Source of the DNA: an uncultured Rhizobium sp. | GTDB lineage: Bacteria; Pseudomonadota; Alphaproteobacteria; Rhizobiales; Rhizobiaceae | Direction of reading: 5' to 3' | Length of the DNA: 64,000 nt | NCBI GenBank assembly: GCA_945952315.1 | Contig: CAMFIE010000018.1 | Location: 1-64,000 of the forward strand | Shown: piece by piece, positions 61,608 to 64,000 of the stretch | How positions within the stretch are numbered: position 1 is the stretch's first letter | Layout: each line of letters starts with the position of its first letter | The notes under the pieces: model-generated | What the model was told of the DNA's origin: nothing | What the model saw: the letters and a program-made list of their open reading frames with translations, nothing else | Databases searched by the model: none | Made by a program: the position numbers and the translations under genes

Positions 61608-63479
61608 ATGACCACGCCGCCAAGAACCATCCGCCTGACGCTGGCGCAGGCCATCGTCCGTTTTCTGGTGAACCAGTTCATCGAGATTAATGGCCGGGAG
61701 GTTCGGCTGTTTGGCGGCGGCTTTGGCATTTTCGGTCATGGTAATGTGCCCTGTCTTGGCGAGGCGCTTTATGGCGTGCGCGATCAGCTGCCGCTTTACC
61801 GCGGCCAGAACGAGCAGAGCATGGGCTTTGCCGCGGCGGCCTATGCCAAATATCACCTGCGCCAGCGGATGATGTTCTGCACGGCCTCTGCGGGACCGGG
61901 CACGGCGAACCTGCTGACGGCGGCGGCCCTTGCCCATGCCAACCGGTTGCCGATGCTGCTTCTGTGCGGCGACACATTCGTGACGCGCCTGCCGGATCCG
62001 GTGCTGCAGCAGCTCGAACATTTCAACAATCCGACGCTTGGCGTCAACGATGCCTTCCGCTCCGTGACCCGATTCTGGGACCGGATCACCCATCCTGCGC
62101 AAATCCTGCAATCGCTGCCCTCGGCACTTGCGGTGATGCTGGACCCGGCCGATTGCGGACCCTCCTTCATCGGTCTGCCGCAGGATGTGCAGGGCTGGGC
62201 TTATGATTATCCGGAAGTCTTTTTCGAAAAGCGCCTGCATCGTGTCCGTCGCCAGACGCCGGATGCCACCGAGATTGCCGAAGCGGCTGCGCTTCTCGTG
62301 CATGCGAAACGGCCGATGATTATTGCGGGCGGCGGCGTGCAATATGCCCGCGCCGTGCCGGAACTCACCGCCTTTGCAGAGCGGCACGGCATTCCTGTGG
62401 TTGAAACCATCGCCGGGCGCGCCAATTTCGTGAGTGATCATCCGCTGAATATCGGACCGATCGGTGTTACCGGTTCAAACAGTGCCAATGCAATTGCGGC
62501 GGAGGCCGATGTCATTCTGGCGGTCGGCACCCGCATGCAGGATTTTACCACCGGTTCCTGGACCGCTTTTGCGGCAGACGCCCGCATCATCGGGTTGAAT
62601 GCCGCCCGTCACGATGCGATGAAGCATCTGAGCCTGCCGGTGGTGGGCGATGCCAGGCGCGGGCTTGAAGCGCTTGGTCAGGCGCTCGGCGCCTATCATG
62701 CGCCTGCGGCCTGGATCGGTCGGGCAAAGGCGGAGCGGGCACGCTGGGATGCCTATGTGGCGGAGAATGTGAAACCGGGAAACCGGCCGAATTCCTACGC
62801 GCAGGCAATCGGCGTCGTCAACGCGCTCTGCGACAGGCGCGACCGGATCGTGGCGGCCGCTGGCGGTCTTCCCGCGGAAGTTACGGCCAACTGGCGCACG
62901 CTCGATATCGGCACCGTCGATGTGGAATTCGGCTTTTCCTGCATGGGCTACGAGATTGCCGGTGGCTGGGGCGCGCGCATCGCGCAGTCTGAGGCCGAAC
63001 CGGATCAGGACACAATCGTCTTTACCGGCGACGGCTCCTATCTCCTGATGAATTCGGACATCTATTCCGCCGCGCTGACGGGCAAGAAGCTGATCATTCT
63101 GGTGCTCGACAATGGTGGCTTTGCAGTCATCAACAAGCTGCAGAACAATATGGGCGGCGAAAGCTTCAACAATCTGATCGCCGATTGCCCGACCATCAGC
63201 GAACCGTTCGCCGTGGATTTCGAGGCCCATGCGGCAGCGATGGGGGCAGAGGCGGTGACCGTTTCCAATGCGGATGAGCTGGCAACGGCTTTCAAGGCCG
63301 CAAAGGCGGCCAAACGCACGCAGGTAATCGTGATGAAGGTCGATCCCTACGAGGGGTGGACGCAGGAAGGCCATGCCTGGTGGGAGGTCGGCACGCCGCA
63401 TGTGAGCGATAGCAACAAGGTGCGGGAGGCCCATAACGCGGTCGAATCGGCCCGCCCCCGCCAGAGACGGGGTGTCTGA
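61608..63479 (+). CDS. iolD: Trihydroxycyclohexane-1,2-dione hydrolase (IolD)
   Basis: IolD is a thiamine diphosphate enzyme that opens the ring in myo-inositol catabolism. The 623-residue protein begins LTLAQAIVRFLVNQFIEING, has the activating Glu region GQNEQSMGFAAAAYAKY, and the TPP motif GDGSYLLMNSDIYSAALTGKK. The ASAGPGTANLLTAAALAHANR block is also typical. ACAGGAGAAGG precedes the ATG. It overlaps iolC (TGATG). Relation to other acetolactate-synthase-like enzymes was set aside because the length and N-terminal motif fit IolD. Confidence 0.92.
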   Translation: MTTPPRTIRLTLAQAIVRFLVNQFIEINGREVRLFGGGFGIFGHGNVPCLGEALYGVRDQLPLYRGQNEQSMGFAAAAYAKYHLRQRMMFCTASAGPGTANLLTAAALAHANRLPMLLLCGDTFVTRLPDPVLQQLEHFNNPTLGVNDAFRSVTRFWDRITHPAQILQSLPSALAVMLDPADCGPSFIGLPQDVQGWAYDYPEVFFEKRLHRVRRQTPDATEIAEAAALLVHAKRPMIIAGGGVQYARAVPELTAFAERHGIPVVETIAGRANFVSDHPLNIGPIGVTGSNSANAIAAEADVILAVGTRMQDFTTGSWTAFAADARIIGLNAARHDAMKHLSLPVVGDARRGLEALGQALGAYHAPAAWIGRAKAERARWDAYVAENVKPGNRPNSYAQAIGVVNALCDRRDRIVAAAGGLPAEVTANWRTLDIGTVDVEFGFSCMGYEIAGGWGARIAQSEAEPDQDTIVFTGDGSYLLMNSDIYSAALTGKKLIILVLDNGGFAVINKLQNNMGGESFNNLIADCPTISEPFAVDFEAHAAAMGAEAVTVSNADELATAFKAAKAAKRTQVIVMKVDPYEGWTQEGHAWWEVGTPHVSDSNKVREAHNAVESARPRQRRGV

Positions 63480-64000
63480 TGGAGCGTCTCCTAACCGGGA
63501 TCAGGCAGAACCGTTTTCTGGTGGTTGGCCGCGTGGGCATGGACACCTTTCCCGATCCGCCGGGAACGGCCATCGAGGATGCCGAAATGTTGCGCGTCGA
63601 TATCGGCGGATCGGCGGCCAATATGGCGGTCGGGCTGGTAAAGCTCGGCAGCGCCGCGAGCCTTCTCACCCGCGTTTCCGATGATGCCGTCGGACGGTTT
63701 TGCGTGAAGAAGCTGAACCATTACGGTGTCGCGACAGAGCATGTGCGCCCGGTTTCCGGGCCCGGAGCCTCGCAGCGCCGCAATTCCTTTGCGATTTTCG
63801 AGACCCGGCTGGAAGGCCATCAGACGGTCATCTACCGCAACGGCGCGGCGGATTTCGAGATGAATGGCGCTGATGTGGATGCGGTCGATCTCGGACAATA
63901 CGGCGCGCTCATCACCGCCGGTACGGTGCTGGCGGCAGAGCCGTCGCGAAGCGCCACCTTCCGGCTGTTCGAACGCGCGCGCGCAGCCGGTCTCCCGGTG
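63479..64000 (+). CDS. iolC: 5-dehydro-2-deoxygluconokinase IolC (PfkB family), partial
   Basis: The frame starts ATG at 63479, overlapping the iolD stop, and runs off the window after 174 residues. The PfkB N-terminal features are visible: FLVVGRVGMDTF, the GGSAANMAVGLVKLG substrate loop and SLLTRVSDDAVGRF. With iolD directly upstream, the kinase of inositol catabolism is the best fit, though other PfkB sugar kinases are possible. In many rhizobia iolC carries a C-terminal DUF2090 part, which lies outside this window. Confidence 0.85.
   Translation, partial: MERLLTGIRQNRFLVVGRVGMDTFPDPPGTAIEDAEMLRVDIGGSAANMAVGLVKLGSAASLLTRVSDDAVGRFCVKKLNHYGVATEHVRPVSGPGASQRRNSFAIFETRLEGHQTVIYRNGAADFEMNGADVDAVDLGQYGALITAGTVLAAEPSRSATFRLFERARAAGLPV

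Overview
The window is about 64 kb of GC-rich alphaproteobacterial chromosome, most likely from the family Rhizobiaceae. The gene order up to about 26 kb (gloB, tyrC, a DUF2125 gene, plsC, ftsEX, hpt, a cpdR-like regulator, a TIGR02302 gene, lysA, argH, tlpA, etfBA) is the kind of housekeeping block seen in Rhizobium, Sinorhizobium and Agrobacterium. A RIME-like palindromic repeat, a full CtrA-type box, a GAAC-N7-GAAC LexA-type box and NnrR-type boxes agree with that. The species cannot be named from the sequence alone.

Layout: (1) 0-26.6 kb, housekeeping genes on both strands: detoxification (gloB), tyrosine, lysine and arginine synthesis (tyrC, lysA, argH), phospholipid synthesis (plsC), cell division (ftsEX), purine salvage (hpt), a cell-cycle response regulator, the electron-transfer flavoprotein, a cobalamin adenosyltransferase, a rhomboid protease, tRNA modification (gluQ), an AlkA-type glycosylase, an HNH nuclease and a DsbB-like protein. 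(2) 26.8-30 kb, a tRNA-Leu(CAA) followed by a P4-type tyrosine integrase, a repeat array at the integrase start, a LexA-type box in front of a small gene, a broken small gene, and a multi-pass membrane protein that reads as a shortened SecY paralogue. This looks like the left end of an integrated element; I found no right-hand att copy. (3) 30-38 kb, a peptide/opine-type ABC transporter operon (binding protein, two permeases, a double-NBD ATPase) ending in a phosphodiesterase-like gene, divergent from a MocR-type regulator that lacks the PLP lysine. (4) 38-48.8 kb, a nitrous oxide respiration block: pseudoazurin, an NnrR-type regulator, a DUF2249 protein and nosRZDFYLX. (5) 49-57 kb, a DMSP-lyase-like cupin, a MarR regulator with a cysteine/histidine tail and an unknown exported protein, then a sulfonate/nitrate/taurine-type ABC transporter with a sulfatase, divergent from another MarR gene. 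(6) 57-64 kb, a LacI-controlled polyol (inositol-like) catabolic cluster: two Gfo/Idh dehydrogenases and an IolE-like isomerase, divergent from iolD and iolC; iolC runs off the end of the window.

How parts fit together: in the nos block NosR and NosX support NosZ, NosDFY and NosL serve copper-site assembly, and pseudoazurin is a likely electron donor; boxes of the NnrR type stand before pseudoazurin and before nosR. In the last region one operator type (TGCAA-N4-TTGCA) stands before the lacI gene and in the shared promoter region of the catabolic genes, which argues for one regulon. No gene-free stretch exceeds 300 bases. The longest gaps (36120-36414 and 39884-40156) are promoter regions. 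In the gaps at 19574-19791, 26604-26808 and 48820-49024 I see nothing beyond ordinary intergenic sequence.
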